Shown: one piece after another, positions 26,040-35,462 of the stretch
How positions within the stretch are numbered: position 1 is the first letter of the stretch
How the letters are laid out: each line of letters opens with the position of its first letter
NCBI RefSeq assembly: GCF_046292825.1
Contig: NZ_JBKBQG010000001.1
Span: forward strand, 124,001 to 188,000
Direction of reading: 5' to 3'
DNA: 64,000 nucleotides
Origin: Salinarimonas sp046292825
Lineage (GTDB): Bacteria > Pseudomonadota > Alphaproteobacteria > Rhizobiales > Beijerinckiaceae
Notes under the pieces: model-generated
What the model saw: the letters and a program-made list of their open reading frames with translations, nothing else
Told to the model about the DNA's origin: nothing
The model's database searches: none
Program-made: the position numbers and the translations under genes

Positions 26040-27299
26040 ATGCCCGACCGCCTTCACGAGATCATCTCTGCTGCAGGCTACGTCCAAGTCGTTTGCAAGT
26101 TGTCCGGTCCGCTCGCCAGAGCGGGAGATGCCGGGGCTATGGAAAAGCAGATCGAAGGTCTGTTCCAGCCTCCCGAGGAGGTGAATCCCACGCTCCTCGC
26201 CCTCGGAGACCCTGATCACCCGGAGAGGGTGGTCCATCCGCGGGTGCGCGTGTTTCCCCGTCTCGGTCTCGCCCTGGGCTTCGTCGACAGGGAGCACGTT
26301 TCGGGGTTGGAGCACAGCCCGCACATCGACGAGGTGCAGCCGGCGGAGGAGGTCAGTCTCGTTCGGCCCGTGGCGATGCGCGCCACGCAGAAGCCGAAAC
26401 GCACGACCTGGGGCATCAGTCGGCTGAATGTCCCCCGCCTCTGGAAGCTCGAGATCACAGGAAAGGGCGTGAGGGTCGGACATCTCGACACCGGAATCGA
26501 CGCGACGCACCCGGCCTTGTCGAAAGCCGTGGCCGCCTACCGATATTTCGACCGTCTGGGCAACCCGGTGCCGGGTGCCCCGCCGACCGATTCCGGAACG
26601 CACGGGACGCACACGGCCGGAACGATCGCCGGTCGCCCGACCAATGGCGAGGCGATCGGCGTCGCTCCGGGCGCAGACCTCGTCGTGGCGCACGTGATCG
26701 AGGGGGGCAACGTGGTCGAGCGGATCCTCGGCGGCCTCGAGTGGATGATCGAGGAGAGGGTGCGCGTGGTCAATCTCTCGCTGGGATTGCGGGGCTTCAC
26801 GCCCGCATTCCAGATCCTGATCGACGCTCTGCGGGCCCAAGGCGTGCTGCCGGTCGTCGCCGTCGGCAACGAAGGACCCGGCACCAGCCGGTCGCCGGGC
26901 AATTACGGGAACGTGCTCTCCGTCGGGGCGATCGACAGGCAGAACGCCGTGGCCTCGTTCTCGGGGTCTCAGAGGTTCGCCCACGGCAGCGTTCCGAAGC
27001 TCGTCGCCCCCGGAGTCGGGGTGGTATCGAGCGCGCCGGGCGGAAAATACGTCTCGAGCTCGGGCACCTCCATGGCCGCGCCTCACGTCTCGGGTCTCGC
27101 CGCCCTCCTCATGCAGGCGGTCCCTTCGGCCACGATCGACGACGTCGAGAATGCGATCATCGCGTCGTGCCGCCTGGTGGGCTCGATGACCGCCGGCACT
27201 GCCGGGGCCGGCCTGCCCGACGCGGTCCGTGCCTACGCTGTGCTCCAGGCGAGCCCGTCGGCGGCGCCGCGATCGGGGCCGCGAACGGCCACCGGCTGA
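26040..27299 (+). CDS. Subtilisin-family serine protease (S8) without a signal peptide (cassette gene 2)
   Basis: A 419-residue S8 protease. Catalytic Asp150 (GHLDTGIDATHP), His188 (GTHGTHTAGTIAG) and Ser344 (SSGTSMAAPHVSG) are all present, with the oxyanion Asn277 in VGNEGPG. Residues about 60-110 (VVHPRVRVFPRLGLALGFVD, LEHSPHIDEVQPAE) look like an I9-type propeptide, and cleavage would lie between about 110 and 125. The N-terminus (MPDRLHEIISAAG) is not a signal peptide, so it acts in the cytosol or is exported otherwise. It is flanked by the six-Cys protein and a stand-alone propeptide-like gene. Confidence 0.93.
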   Translation: MPDRLHEIISAAGYVQVVCKLSGPLARAGDAGAMEKQIEGLFQPPEEVNPTLLALGDPDHPERVVHPRVRVFPRLGLALGFVDREHVSGLEHSPHIDEVQPAEEVSLVRPVAMRATQKPKRTTWGISRLNVPRLWKLEITGKGVRVGHLDTGIDATHPALSKAVAAYRYFDRLGNPVPGAPPTDSGTHGTHTAGTIAGRPTNGEAIGVAPGADLVVAHVIEGGNVVERILGGLEWMIEERVRVVNLSLGLRGFTPAFQILIDALRAQGVLPVVAVGNEGPGTSRSPGNYGNVLSVGAIDRQNAVASFSGSQRFAHGSVPKLVAPGVGVVSSAPGGKYVSSSGTSMAAPHVSGLAALLMQAVPSATIDDVENAIIASCRLVGSMTAGTAGAGLPDAVRAYAVLQASPSAAPRSGPRTATG

Positions 27300-27328
27300 T
27301 GGAGGCTCGGGCTCGCGGATTGCCGAGA

Positions 27329-27361
27329 GGCCCGTCTCGGCGTAACGTTTCGAGACGGGCC
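27329..27361 (+). promoter_or_regulatory. Perfect 11-bp hairpin between protease and propeptide-like gene
   Basis: GGCCCGTCTCG and CGAGACGGGCC pair exactly around an 11-base loop. The hairpin ends 13 bases before the ATG of the third cassette gene and just before its GGAG ribosome site. There is no T-run, so it is more likely to affect mRNA stability or translation than to terminate. It could set the ratio of protease to its partner. Confidence 0.55.
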
Positions 27362-27374
27362 AGTGGAGACGAGC

Positions 27375-27719
27375 ATGGGACGCGATCCGACCTCTTGGGA
27401 TCCGCCGGCGGTAATCGCCGCCCTGCGTCGCCAGGCGCAGACGTCGCCTGACGGGACCGTTTCCGTGCAGGTGTTCCTGACGCAGGCCGTCGCCCCCGAC
27501 GCCGTGGCCGATTGCGCGCGCCACATCGTTGGAGGCGCGTGCGATGCGATCGGCGCTCGCGAAGGCCGCGCCCAGGTCGGTCGAGTGAGCCGCATCGCTC
27601 GCAGCTTCACGCTGCAGGCGGCGCCGAGCCTGATCGAGCGGGTCATCGGTGACGAGCGTGTCAGCGCCGTCTTGCCCTCGCAGATCGACGACATTCGCCC
27701 CAAGCCGATCGACGCGTGA
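27375..27719 (+). CDS. Stand-alone I9-propeptide-like protein (cassette gene 3)
   Basis: A 114-residue protein. Residues about 30-110 read VSVQVFLTQAV, then a helix, SRIARSFTLQAAPSLIERVIGDERVSAVLPSQI: a beta-alpha-beta-beta layout ending in a P-x-V-like segment, as in I9 subtilisin propeptides. In classic subtilisins this region is a chaperone and inhibitor of the protease. Here it is encoded separately, next to an S8 protease that has its own N-terminal propeptide-like region. Two cysteines (DCARHIVGGACD) are 9 apart. Start at 27375 follows GGAGACGAGC; a GTG at 27363 is the alternative. The I9 assignment is by pattern and not confirmed. Confidence 0.65.
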   Translation: MGRDPTSWDPPAVIAALRRQAQTSPDGTVSVQVFLTQAVAPDAVADCARHIVGGACDAIGAREGRAQVGRVSRIARSFTLQAAPSLIERVIGDERVSAVLPSQIDDIRPKPIDA

Positions 27720-27813
27720 TCCTCGCGACTGGTGAGACCCGAAGAGCGCTCGGAAAACGCGACCGCGAGCGTCGTTTCCTCCGGCGGTCGGCACGCGCCT
27801 GGACGGCGCCGTC

Positions 27814-28362
27814 CTATCCGATCGCCCGGAACAGCCCCTCGTAATCCACGACGAAGCCCTCCTCGTCCGTCCGCAGATCGGCCTCGAAGCCGTTCGCGAC
27901 GCCGAGATCGAGATAGCGCCACAGCCCGGGCGCGCGCGCCTCGTAGCGCTGTCTCGAGGGCGAGACGCGCAACGAGGGAAAGTCGACATAGAGGGTATCG
28001 AGCTCGCCCGTGCCTGCGAGCGCACGGATCGCGAGCGTGTTGCAGAAGGGCGTCGCCGAGAGGTCGATCTCGGCGCAGCCCGCGAGGCTCGGCGCCTCGC
28101 GCCCGTCGATCGCCCAGCCGTGGGGGAGGCGCCGGATCGTCATCTCCCGCGGCGTCGGCGAGGACAAACGCAGCGCGAGCGAGCGCGTCCTCCACGCCTC
28201 GTCGAGGTGCCAGACGTAAGCGAGGCCGAACGGGTCCTCGCCAGCATGAACGACGGTGCCCGACGCCCGCAGCCCGTCGCCCTCGGGCTCCACGACGAGC
28301 ACCTCGAGACCGGGCTCGTCGACGCGCATCCATCTGCGGATCATCGGCCGCGCGGGGATCAT
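27814..28362 (-). CDS. Putative glycolipid-binding domain protein (DUF1089)
   Basis: A 182-residue protein, ATG at 28362. LAYVWHLDEAWRTRSLAL near 48-65, then IRRLPHGWAIDG, CAEIDLSATPFCNTLAIRAL and a C-terminal DFPSLRVSPSRQRYEA are typical of the DUF1089 family, described as putative glycolipid-binding. No signal peptide or helix. The family function is not established. It is the last gene of a minus-strand run below ssb but lies 260 bases away. Confidence 0.82.
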   Translation of the reverse strand: MIPARPMIRRWMRVDEPGLEVLVVEPEGDGLRASGTVVHAGEDPFGLAYVWHLDEAWRTRSLALRLSSPTPREMTIRRLPHGWAIDGREAPSLAGCAEIDLSATPFCNTLAIRALAGTGELDTLYVDFPSLRVSPSRQRYEARAPGLWRYLDLGVANGFEADLRTDEEGFVVDYEGLFRAIG

Positions 28363-28382
28363 GAATGCGCCTCCTTCGAGCT

Positions 28383-28462
28383 CGCGCGAGCCGCGCTGTC
28401 GCGCGACGCACTCGCGAGATCGGCCGCGCGAGCCGCGCTGGCGCGCCACGCTCTTGCGAGAG
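28383..28462. repeat. Imperfect two-copy tandem repeat, 42-bp period
   Basis: CGCGCGAGCCGCGCTG begins both units, at 28383 and 28425, and each continues with a similar CGCGMCGC...CGAGA tail. It is in the Arg/Ala-rich spacer between ssb and the DUF1089 gene, where no gene is supported. Confidence 0.5.
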
Positions 28463-28622
28463 CGGGTCTTGCGAGCCGCGCCCATGCGCACCACAGCACC
28501 GCCGCACCGCCGCGAGCGCAAAGCCCCCGCGCGGTCCGACCGCGCGACTTCTCGCCGGCCCCACGCGCCCGCCCCGCCGGCCCGCTCACCACGACCCGCC
28601 CGCCCGCAACGGGCGGCACGCC

Positions 28623-29153
28623 TCAGAACGGGATGTCGTCGTCCAGATCGTAGCGCGGCCCGCCGCCGCCCTGGCCGCCACCGCCGCCCCCACCGCCGCC
28701 GCCTGCGGTCGCCGGGCGGCGCTCCATCGGCGAGGAGCGGCCGAAATCGCCGCCGCCGTAATCGTCGTCCATCTCGCCGCCACCACCGCCACCCCCGCCG
28801 CCGCCGCGGCCGCCGAGCAGGGTCAGCTCGCCGCGATAGCGCTGGAGCACGATCTCGGTCGTGTACTTCTCCTGGCCCTCGCGATCGGTCCATTTGCGGG
28901 TCTGCAGCTGGCCCTCGATATAGACCTGCGAGCCCTTCTTCAGATATTGCTCGGCGACCTTTCCGAGCGGCTCGTTGAAGATCACCACGGAGTGCCACTC
29001 GGTCTTCTCGCGCCGCTCGCCGGTCTGCTTGTCGCGCCACGTCTCCGTGGTCGCGATGCGCAGATTGACGACCGGGTCGCCGTTGGCGGTGCGGCGCACC
29101 TCGGGATCCTTCCCGAGATTGCCCACCAGGATCACCTTGTTGACGCCCGCCAT
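28623..29153 (-). CDS. ssb: Single-stranded DNA-binding protein
   Basis: A 176-residue SSB. OB fold at residues 1-110 (MAGVNKVILVGNLGKDPEVR, TEWHSVVIFNEPLGKVAEQY, QKYTTEIVLQRY), then a disordered Gly-rich linker with two runs of ten or more glycines, and the acidic tip DDDIPF that recruits replication and repair proteins. It coats single-stranded DNA as a tetramer. The start at 29153 is standard; the upstream frame has no conserved residues. Confidence 0.96.
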   Translation of the reverse strand: MAGVNKVILVGNLGKDPEVRRTANGDPVVNLRIATTETWRDKQTGERREKTEWHSVVIFNEPLGKVAEQYLKKGSQVYIEGQLQTRKWTDREGQEKYTTEIVLQRYRGELTLLGGRGGGGGGGGGGEMDDDYGGGDFGRSSPMERRPATAGGGGGGGGGGQGGGGPRYDLDDDIPF

Positions 29154-29333
29154 CGCCCGAGCCTCCGTCCTTGCCTCGTAAACAAGCGCCTTTTGTGGGG
29201 TCGCGGAGCCACCCTCGCAAGCCCCTCGGGCCCCGCCCCGCCACTTGTCCACCGTCCGCACACAGATAAGTTAGTTCGCTTTTTGTTCCGGCGCAAGCGA
29301 AATGCCGCGCGAGCAGGCGCGGCGTTCGTGGAA

Positions 29334-29864
29334 TCAATGCCCCTCGAACGCCACCAGCGAGCGCACCTCCACCCCCAACCCCCGCAGGCGCTCGGCGCCG
29401 CCGAGGTCGGGGAGGTCGACGACGAAGCAGCAGGCGACGACCTCCGCGCCGATGCGTCGCAGGAGCTCCACGGCCGCGGTCGCGGTGCCGCCGGTGGCGA
29501 TGAGGTCGTCGCAGAGCACCACCCGCTCGCCCGCGACCAGGGCGTCGGCGTGGATCTCGATCTCGTCCGAGCCGTATTCGAGCGCGTAGGCGACGCTGAC
29601 CGTCTGGTGGGGCAGCTTGCCCTTCTTGCGGATCGGCACGAAGCCTGCCGAGAGCTGGTGCGCCATCGCCCCGCCGAGGATGAACCCGCGCGCCTCGATG
29701 CCGGCGATCTTGTCGACCTTCGTGCCCGCATAGGGGTTGACGAGCTCGTCCACCGCGCGGCGGAAGGCGCGGGCGTCGCCGAGCAGCGTCGTGATGTCCC
29801 GGAACATGATGCCGGGCTTCGGGTAATCCGGGATCGTGCGGATCGCGGCCTTGAGCTCTTCCAT
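29334..29864 (-). CDS. apt: Adenine phosphoribosyltransferase
   Basis: A 176-residue type I PRTase: PGIMFRDITTLL near residue 18, ARGFILGGAMAHQL, RKKGKLPHQT, and the PRPP loop VVLCDDLIATGGTATA near residues 115-130. It salvages adenine to AMP with PRPP. Full family length. The MTA phosphorylase gene lies 36 bases upstream and produces adenine, so the pair forms a purine/methionine salvage unit. Confidence 0.95.
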   Translation of the reverse strand: MEELKAAIRTIPDYPKPGIMFRDITTLLGDARAFRRAVDELVNPYAGTKVDKIAGIEARGFILGGAMAHQLSAGFVPIRKKGKLPHQTVSVAYALEYGSDEIEIHADALVAGERVVLCDDLIATGGTATAAVELLRRIGAEVVACCFVVDLPDLGGAERLRGLGVEVRSLVAFEGH

Positions 29865-29900
29865 GGTCGTGCGGCTCTCTGGAGATTGCGTCTGAGCGGG

Positions 29901-30773
<873 letters not shown>

Positions 30774-30874
30774 CCGTCAGCCTCCGTCAAGGTTGCGAGC
30801 GCGCGAAACTTAGCGCGGCGCGGCGCCCGCGTCGCGTCCAAAATGCGGGCGCCGGGAGGGGCGGGGACGCTCCC

Positions 30875-31993
30875 TCAACCCCGCTCGCGCCGCGCGGCGC
30901 GGTCGACGAAAGACAGGGCGCCGCTCTTCGCCGGGGCGGCGCGGCGGCGCTCGTCGGAGGCGAGGACGGGCACGTGACGGGCGCCGCGGCGATGGCTCGC
31001 GAGCGTGACGTCGTACACGCAGGACACGAGCCGCGCAGCGACGGAGCGTGGCGTCGCCCGCAGCCGCGCGACGAGCCCGAACACGGTCTCGACGGAGCGC
31101 GCGATGCGCGGGTCGAGGGTGAGGAAGATGCGGATCGCCGCCTCCTCGGAGAGGCCTGCGGCGAGGAGCGCGAAGGCGAGGAGATCGTGGCGCGCGGGCT
31201 CGTCGAAGCGCCAGTCCGGCACGCTGTCGAGGCCGAGCGCGAGGGCGAGCTGCGAGCCGAAGGCCGCGCGATCGGAGCGCTCGGCGGCGCCGACGAGGGC
31301 CGCGGCGACGTCCAGGGGCGGGCGCGGCAGCACGGTCGCGGCGCCGGTCGGGCGCGGCGTCGCGGCCAGCCTGGCGAGGATGGCGGCGCGGCGCGCCGGC
31401 TCCGCGTGCGGATAGAGCGCGGCGGCGTCCTCCGGCTCGAGATCGGAGCGCGCGAGGAGCGCCTCCGCGAGGCGCACCTCGGTGCGGGCGCGGGCGACGA
31501 GGGCGTCCCGGACGCGCCCCTGCAGGATCGCGCGGGGATTGTCCGCGAGGGCACGGTCGATCGCCGGATCGGCGAGCGCGGCGAGGCGCTCGATCTCGGG
31601 CGGGGAGAGGTCGGCGCGGCGCGCGCGGGCGAGCGTCGCGAGCGGGCTGTCGAGGGCGGGGTCGCGTACGAGCGCGCCGGCATGGGGGGACAGCGCGGCG
31701 ACGAGCCGCCCGGCTTCCCCACCGCAGGCGGCGAGGCTCGCCGCGACGGACAGGGGCGTCTCCGGCAGGGCTGCAACGCGCCGGGCGACATGGGCGGCCG
31801 TGTCCGCGTCGACCCGCGGCAGCAAGGCGACGGCGAGTTCGGCGAAGGCCACGGCCTCCGCATCGTCGCGCCGCCGGGCGGCCGCAAACAGGTCGGCCTG
31901 CACCCGCAACACCACCGGCGCGACGTCGTCGCGCGCCGTGGCGAGGCTGGTCAGGCGCTCGAGATCGAGATCGGAAGGGCCGCGGGATGGCAT
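30875..31993 (-). CDS. DUF2336 domain protein
   Basis: A 372-residue all-helical, Ala/Arg/Leu-rich protein. The repeat pattern LA-x-DPA-IDRALADNPRAI and DLEPEDAAALYPHAEPARRA-type helices match DUF2336, a family almost confined to alphaproteobacteria, where some members adjoin two-component or signalling genes. No signal peptide, no catalytic motif. Function unknown. It lies 100 bases upstream of mtnP on the same strand. Confidence 0.75.
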   Translation of the reverse strand: MPSRGPSDLDLERLTSLATARDDVAPVVLRVQADLFAAARRRDDAEAVAFAELAVALLPRVDADTAAHVARRVAALPETPLSVAASLAACGGEAGRLVAALSPHAGALVRDPALDSPLATLARARRADLSPPEIERLAALADPAIDRALADNPRAILQGRVRDALVARARTEVRLAEALLARSDLEPEDAAALYPHAEPARRAAILARLAATPRPTGAATVLPRPPLDVAAALVGAAERSDRAAFGSQLALALGLDSVPDWRFDEPARHDLLAFALLAAGLSEEAAIRIFLTLDPRIARSVETVFGLVARLRATPRSVAARLVSCVYDVTLASHRRGARHVPVLASDERRRAAPAKSGALSFVDRAARRERG

Positions 31994-32086
31994 GGAGGCT
32001 CGGGTGGGCTGACGCGCGAGCGCGAGAATACGAGCCTTTGCGTTAGCGGCCCGTTAACCGTGGCCGCTCCGCCTCCCGATCGCCCG

Positions 32087-33541
32087 TCACTCCGCCGCCT
32101 GAGCGGTTTCCTCGCCGAGCCACGCGGAGAGCGCGGCGCGGGCGCGGTCGGTGAGCGCGCGCTTCTTGGCGATCGCCTTCTCGGTGCCGCGCAGGCGCTT
32201 GCCGTCCGGGTGCTTCGGCATGCGCTCGAGCGGCGGAAAGAGGCCGAAATTGACGTTCATCGGCTGGAACGAGCGCGGCTTCGCCGCCGCCGCCTCGCCG
32301 CCCTCCTCGTCCTCGGGCGCGGCGATGTGGCCGCCGGTGATGTGGGCGAGGAGCGCGCCGATCGCGGTCTCCTGCGGCGGGGAGGCGAGCGCGCGTCCGA
32401 GCCGCTCGGCGGCGGCGAAGCGCCCCGCCATCAGGCCCACCGCCGCGCTCTCGACATAGCCCTCGCAACCCGTGATCTGCCCGGCGAAGCGCAGCCGCGG
32501 CAGCGTCTTCAGGCGCAGGGTCGCGTCGAGGAGTTTCGGCGAATTGAGATAGGTGTTGCGGTGAAGGCCGCCGAGGCGGGCGAACTCGGCGTTCTCGAGC
32601 CCCGGAATGGTGCGGAAGATAGCCGATTGCGCGCCGTATTTGAGCTTCGTCTGGAAGCCGACCATGTTGTAGAGCGTGCCGAGCGCGTTGTCCTGGCGCA
32701 GCTGGACGACCGCGTAGGGCTTCTCGTCGGGCTTGTGCGGATTGGTGAGGCCCACCGGCTTCATCGGACCGTGGCGCAGCGTCTCGCGCCCGCGCTCGGC
32801 CATGATTTCGATCGGCAGGCAGCCGTCGAAATAGGGAGTGTTCGCCTCCCATTCCTTGAACGAGGTCTTGTCGCCCGAAATCAGCGCGTCGACGAAGGTC
32901 TCGTATTGCTCGCGATTCAACGGGCAGTTGATGTAATCCGCCCCCGTGCCGCCCGGTCCCGCCTTGTCGTAGCGCGACTGGAACCAGGCGACCGACATGT
33001 CGATGCTCTCGCGATAGACGATCGGCGCGATCGCGTCGAAGAAGGCGAGCTCGCGCTCCCCCGTGAGCCCGCGCACGGCCTCCGCGAGCGCCGGCGAGGT
33101 GAGGGGACCGGTCGCCACGATGACGCTGTCCCATTCCTCCGGCGGCAGACCGGCGACCTCGGCGCGATCGATCGTGATCAGAGGATGCGCCTCGAGCGCG
33201 GCCGTCACGGCCGCCGAGAAGCCGTCGCGATCGACCGCGAGCGCGCCGCCCGCCGGCACCTGGTGGGCGTCGCCCTTTTCCATGATCAAGGAGCCGAGCC
33301 GGCGCATCTCCTGATGGAGCAATCCGACCGCGTTCGCCTCGGCGTCGTCCGAGCGGAACGAGTTCGAGCAGACGAGCTCGGCGAGCCCGTGCGTCTTGTG
33401 CGCCTCGGTCATGCGCACCGGGCGCATCTCGTGGAGGATGACGGGGACGCCCGCCTGCGCGATCTGCCAGGCGGCCTCGGATCCGGCGAGCCCACCGCCG
33501 ACGACGTGGACGGGGGCGAGGGGGGAAGGGTTCTGCGACAT
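32087..33541 (-). CDS. trmFO: Methylenetetrahydrofolate-dependent tRNA (uracil-54) methyltransferase
   Basis: A 484-residue flavoprotein related to GidA. VHVVGGGLAGSEAAWQIA near residue 10 binds FAD; LVCSNSFRSDD, LMIEKGDAHQVPAGGALAVDRD, YINCPLNREQYE and QITGCEGYVESAAVG are conserved TrmFO features with the catalytic cysteines. It methylates U54 of the tRNA T-loop using CH2-THF and FADH2. The ATG at 33541 is the conserved start. Confidence 0.95.
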   Translation of the reverse strand: MSQNPSPLAPVHVVGGGLAGSEAAWQIAQAGVPVILHEMRPVRMTEAHKTHGLAELVCSNSFRSDDAEANAVGLLHQEMRRLGSLIMEKGDAHQVPAGGALAVDRDGFSAAVTAALEAHPLITIDRAEVAGLPPEEWDSVIVATGPLTSPALAEAVRGLTGERELAFFDAIAPIVYRESIDMSVAWFQSRYDKAGPGGTGADYINCPLNREQYETFVDALISGDKTSFKEWEANTPYFDGCLPIEIMAERGRETLRHGPMKPVGLTNPHKPDEKPYAVVQLRQDNALGTLYNMVGFQTKLKYGAQSAIFRTIPGLENAEFARLGGLHRNTYLNSPKLLDATLRLKTLPRLRFAGQITGCEGYVESAAVGLMAGRFAAAERLGRALASPPQETAIGALLAHITGGHIAAPEDEEGGEAAAAKPRSFQPMNVNFGLFPPLERMPKHPDGKRLRGTEKAIAKKRALTDRARAALSAWLGEETAQAAE

Positions 33542-33614
33542 GGGTCGACAGATGCGCGAGGGCGCGCGCGGCGTCAAGGGAAGCGGGGGTCGCGGGCGAG
33601 CACGACACGAAAGG

Positions 33615-33805
33615 TGTCATCCCCGGCCGAAGCCGCGAAAGCGGCGGAGGGAAAGGGGACCCAGCGTATGAAATGCGCCGCAGGCGCTCCTGCTGCCGCC
33701 GGCGAGGCGGCTCGTCGCCGCCATAGGCACTTGCTTCGCAAGCATCTTCTGGTGCTGGGTCCCCTTCCCTTCCGGTCGCTCCGCGACCTCCAGCCGGGGA
33801 TGACA
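33615..33805. repeat. Family D palindromic repeat, copy 1
   Basis: 191 bp, ends TGTCATCCCCGGCCG and CCGGGGATGACA, with GCCGCGAAAGCGGC next to the left end and GACCCAGCG / CTGGGTCCCC arms inside. It lies in the intergenic region upstream of trmFO. A second full copy is at 59724. Confidence 0.85.
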
Positions 33806-33823
33806 CACCTGAGCCGCAACCCG

Positions 33824-33912
33824 TGTCATTCCCGGCCGGAGCCGCGAAAGCGGCGCAGGGGAAGGGAACCCAGCGTGCGACTCGCGCCGCAGGCGCTTCG
33901 TCCGAACGCGAC
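33824..33912. repeat. Family D half-copy
   Basis: Directly after the full copy, TGTCATTCCCGGCCGGAGCCG restarts the left half of the element through AACCCAGCG, after which similarity ends. The right half is missing. Confidence 0.7.
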
Positions 33913-33927
33913 ACCGGGAGGCGCGCG

Positions 33928-34437
33928 CTACCCCGCCCGCTTGCGACCCGCCTCGCCCAGGCGCGCGCGGATGTATTTCGTGGCGGACCGGTAATGGCTC
34001 GGGCCCGCGGCCTCCGCCCATCGCCCCGGCGTCCAGTCGTTGTGCGCGCCCTGCATGGGCGCGCCGTAGAGCTCGGCATCGTCGCGGTCGCGGAGGAAGG
34101 CGAGGAGCGCCTGGTGCCGCTCGGCGAGGAGCGCCTTCGCCTGCGCCCAGGAGAGCCCGGCCTGGCGGGCCCGCAGATCCGCATTGTAGCGCGGGAGCTC
34201 GTTCCACTTGTATCCCTCGTCGGGGAAGTGGACCGTCTTGCCCGCCATCCCGTCCGCGTACCAGCGCGCGAACAGGGCGAGCCAATGGGCGCGGTGGGCG
34301 ACGATATCCTTGATCGAGATGCCGTCCGCGTCCTTGGCGAGGGCGACGTCGTCCGCAATCGGCTCGATCGCGGCGCTCAACTTGGCGTATTCGCGCTCGG
34401 TGACCGCAATGAGCGCGTCGCGTGTCGTGGCCGGCAT
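33928..34437 (-). CDS. ClbS/DfsB family four-helix bundle protein
   Basis: A 169-residue protein. KDIVAHRAHWLALFARWY near residues 44-60, then FPDEGYKWNELPRYN and ARWSQAKALL-type helices match the ClbS/DfsB (DUF1706) family of the DinB-like superfamily. ClbS protects E. coli from colibactin by hydrolysing it; most relatives have unknown substrates. The toxin link is not implied here. It is 30 bases downstream of the inositol monophosphatase gene. Confidence 0.82.
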   Translation of the reverse strand: MPATTRDALIAVTEREYAKLSAAIEPIADDVALAKDADGISIKDIVAHRAHWLALFARWYADGMAGKTVHFPDEGYKWNELPRYNADLRARQAGLSWAQAKALLAERHQALLAFLRDRDDAELYGAPMQGAHNDWTPGRWAEAAGPSHYRSATKYIRARLGEAGRKRAG

Positions 34438-34467
34438 GGGCGCCCTCCCGCGGCGAACGCCGCCCGC

Positions 34468-35298
34468 TCACTCCGCCGAGGGGGCGGGCGTCGGCGCAGG
34501 CGTGACCTTGCCGGCCGCCTTGAGGATCTTGATCAGCTCGCGCTGGACGCTCTCGTTGCCGGCGATGACCGAGCCCTTCTCGAGGATGCGCTCCCCGCCG
34601 TCGGCGTCGGACACGAAGCCGCCCGCCTCGCGCACGATCACGACGCCGGCCGCGATGTCGTGGCTCGACAAGTTGCGCTCCCAATAGCCGTCGCAGCGCC
34701 CGGCGGCGACCGCGCACAGGTCGAGCGCGGCCGAGCCCATGCGCCGCACGCCCGCGGTGCGCGCCATCACGGCGGCGAGCTCGCGCAGGAATTCGGGATG
34801 GTTGCCGTGGCCGAGGAAGGGCACGCCGCAGGCGATCAGGCAATCGGCGAGATCGGTGCGCGCCGAGACGCGGAGCCGGCGATTGTTGAGGAACGCGCCC
34901 TGGCCGCGCTCGGCGACGTAGAGCTCGTCCTTGATCGGGTCGTAGACGACGCCCGCGACGATCTGCCGGTCGCGCTCGAGGCCGACCGAGATCGAGAATT
35001 GCGGTATGCCATGGAGGAAGTTCGTCGTGCCGTCGAGCGGGTCGATGTGCCAGACGTGGCTCTTGTCGGCGCCCTCGACGATGCCGCGCTCCTCCATCTT
35101 GAAGCCGTAGCCGGGCCGCGCCTTGGCGAGCGCCTCGTAGAGCACCTCCTCCGACTTGCGGTCGGCCGCCGAGACGAAGTCGCTCGGGCCCTTGCGGGAG
35201 ACCTGGAGGTTCTCGACCTCGCCGAAATCGCGCTTGAGGCCGCGGGCGGCCTTCATCACGGCATCGACCATCACGGTGATCAGAGGAGTGCGGATCAT
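34468..35298 (-). CDS. suhB: Inositol monophosphatase family protein (SuhB-like)
   Basis: A 276-residue enzyme. Metal-binding residues lie in EERGIVEG (Glu), HIDPLDGTTNF (Asp-Pro-x-Asp-Gly-Thr) and SSHDIAAG (Asp). It dephosphorylates inositol-1-phosphate or similar sugars with Mg2+. Full length except for a Pro/Ala tail. Start at 35298 chosen because the conserved N-terminus (MIRTPLITVMVDAV) begins there. Confidence 0.92.
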   Translation of the reverse strand: MIRTPLITVMVDAVMKAARGLKRDFGEVENLQVSRKGPSDFVSAADRKSEEVLYEALAKARPGYGFKMEERGIVEGADKSHVWHIDPLDGTTNFLHGIPQFSISVGLERDRQIVAGVVYDPIKDELYVAERGQGAFLNNRRLRVSARTDLADCLIACGVPFLGHGNHPEFLRELAAVMARTAGVRRMGSAALDLCAVAAGRCDGYWERNLSSHDIAAGVVIVREAGGFVSDADGGERILEKGSVIAGNESVQRELIKILKAAGKVTPAPTPAPSAE

Positions 35299-35462
35299 GA
35301 TCTCTCCAGCGCCTCCGCGACCGGATGGCGGCTTCGGCGCGAGAGCGCCGGCTCGTGTCGAACAGGATGGCCTCGAAAACCACGTTTGATGCCGGGCCGT
35401 CAAGCGCGCGCGACGCGCCCCGGTTCCGCGTCCCGCTCAAGGCTCGTGAATCTTTCGAGGGC

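Noticed and set aside
30974..33994. A 1006-codon plus-strand frame
   Set aside because: Shadow antisense to DUF2336 and trmFO, both with clear conserved motifs.
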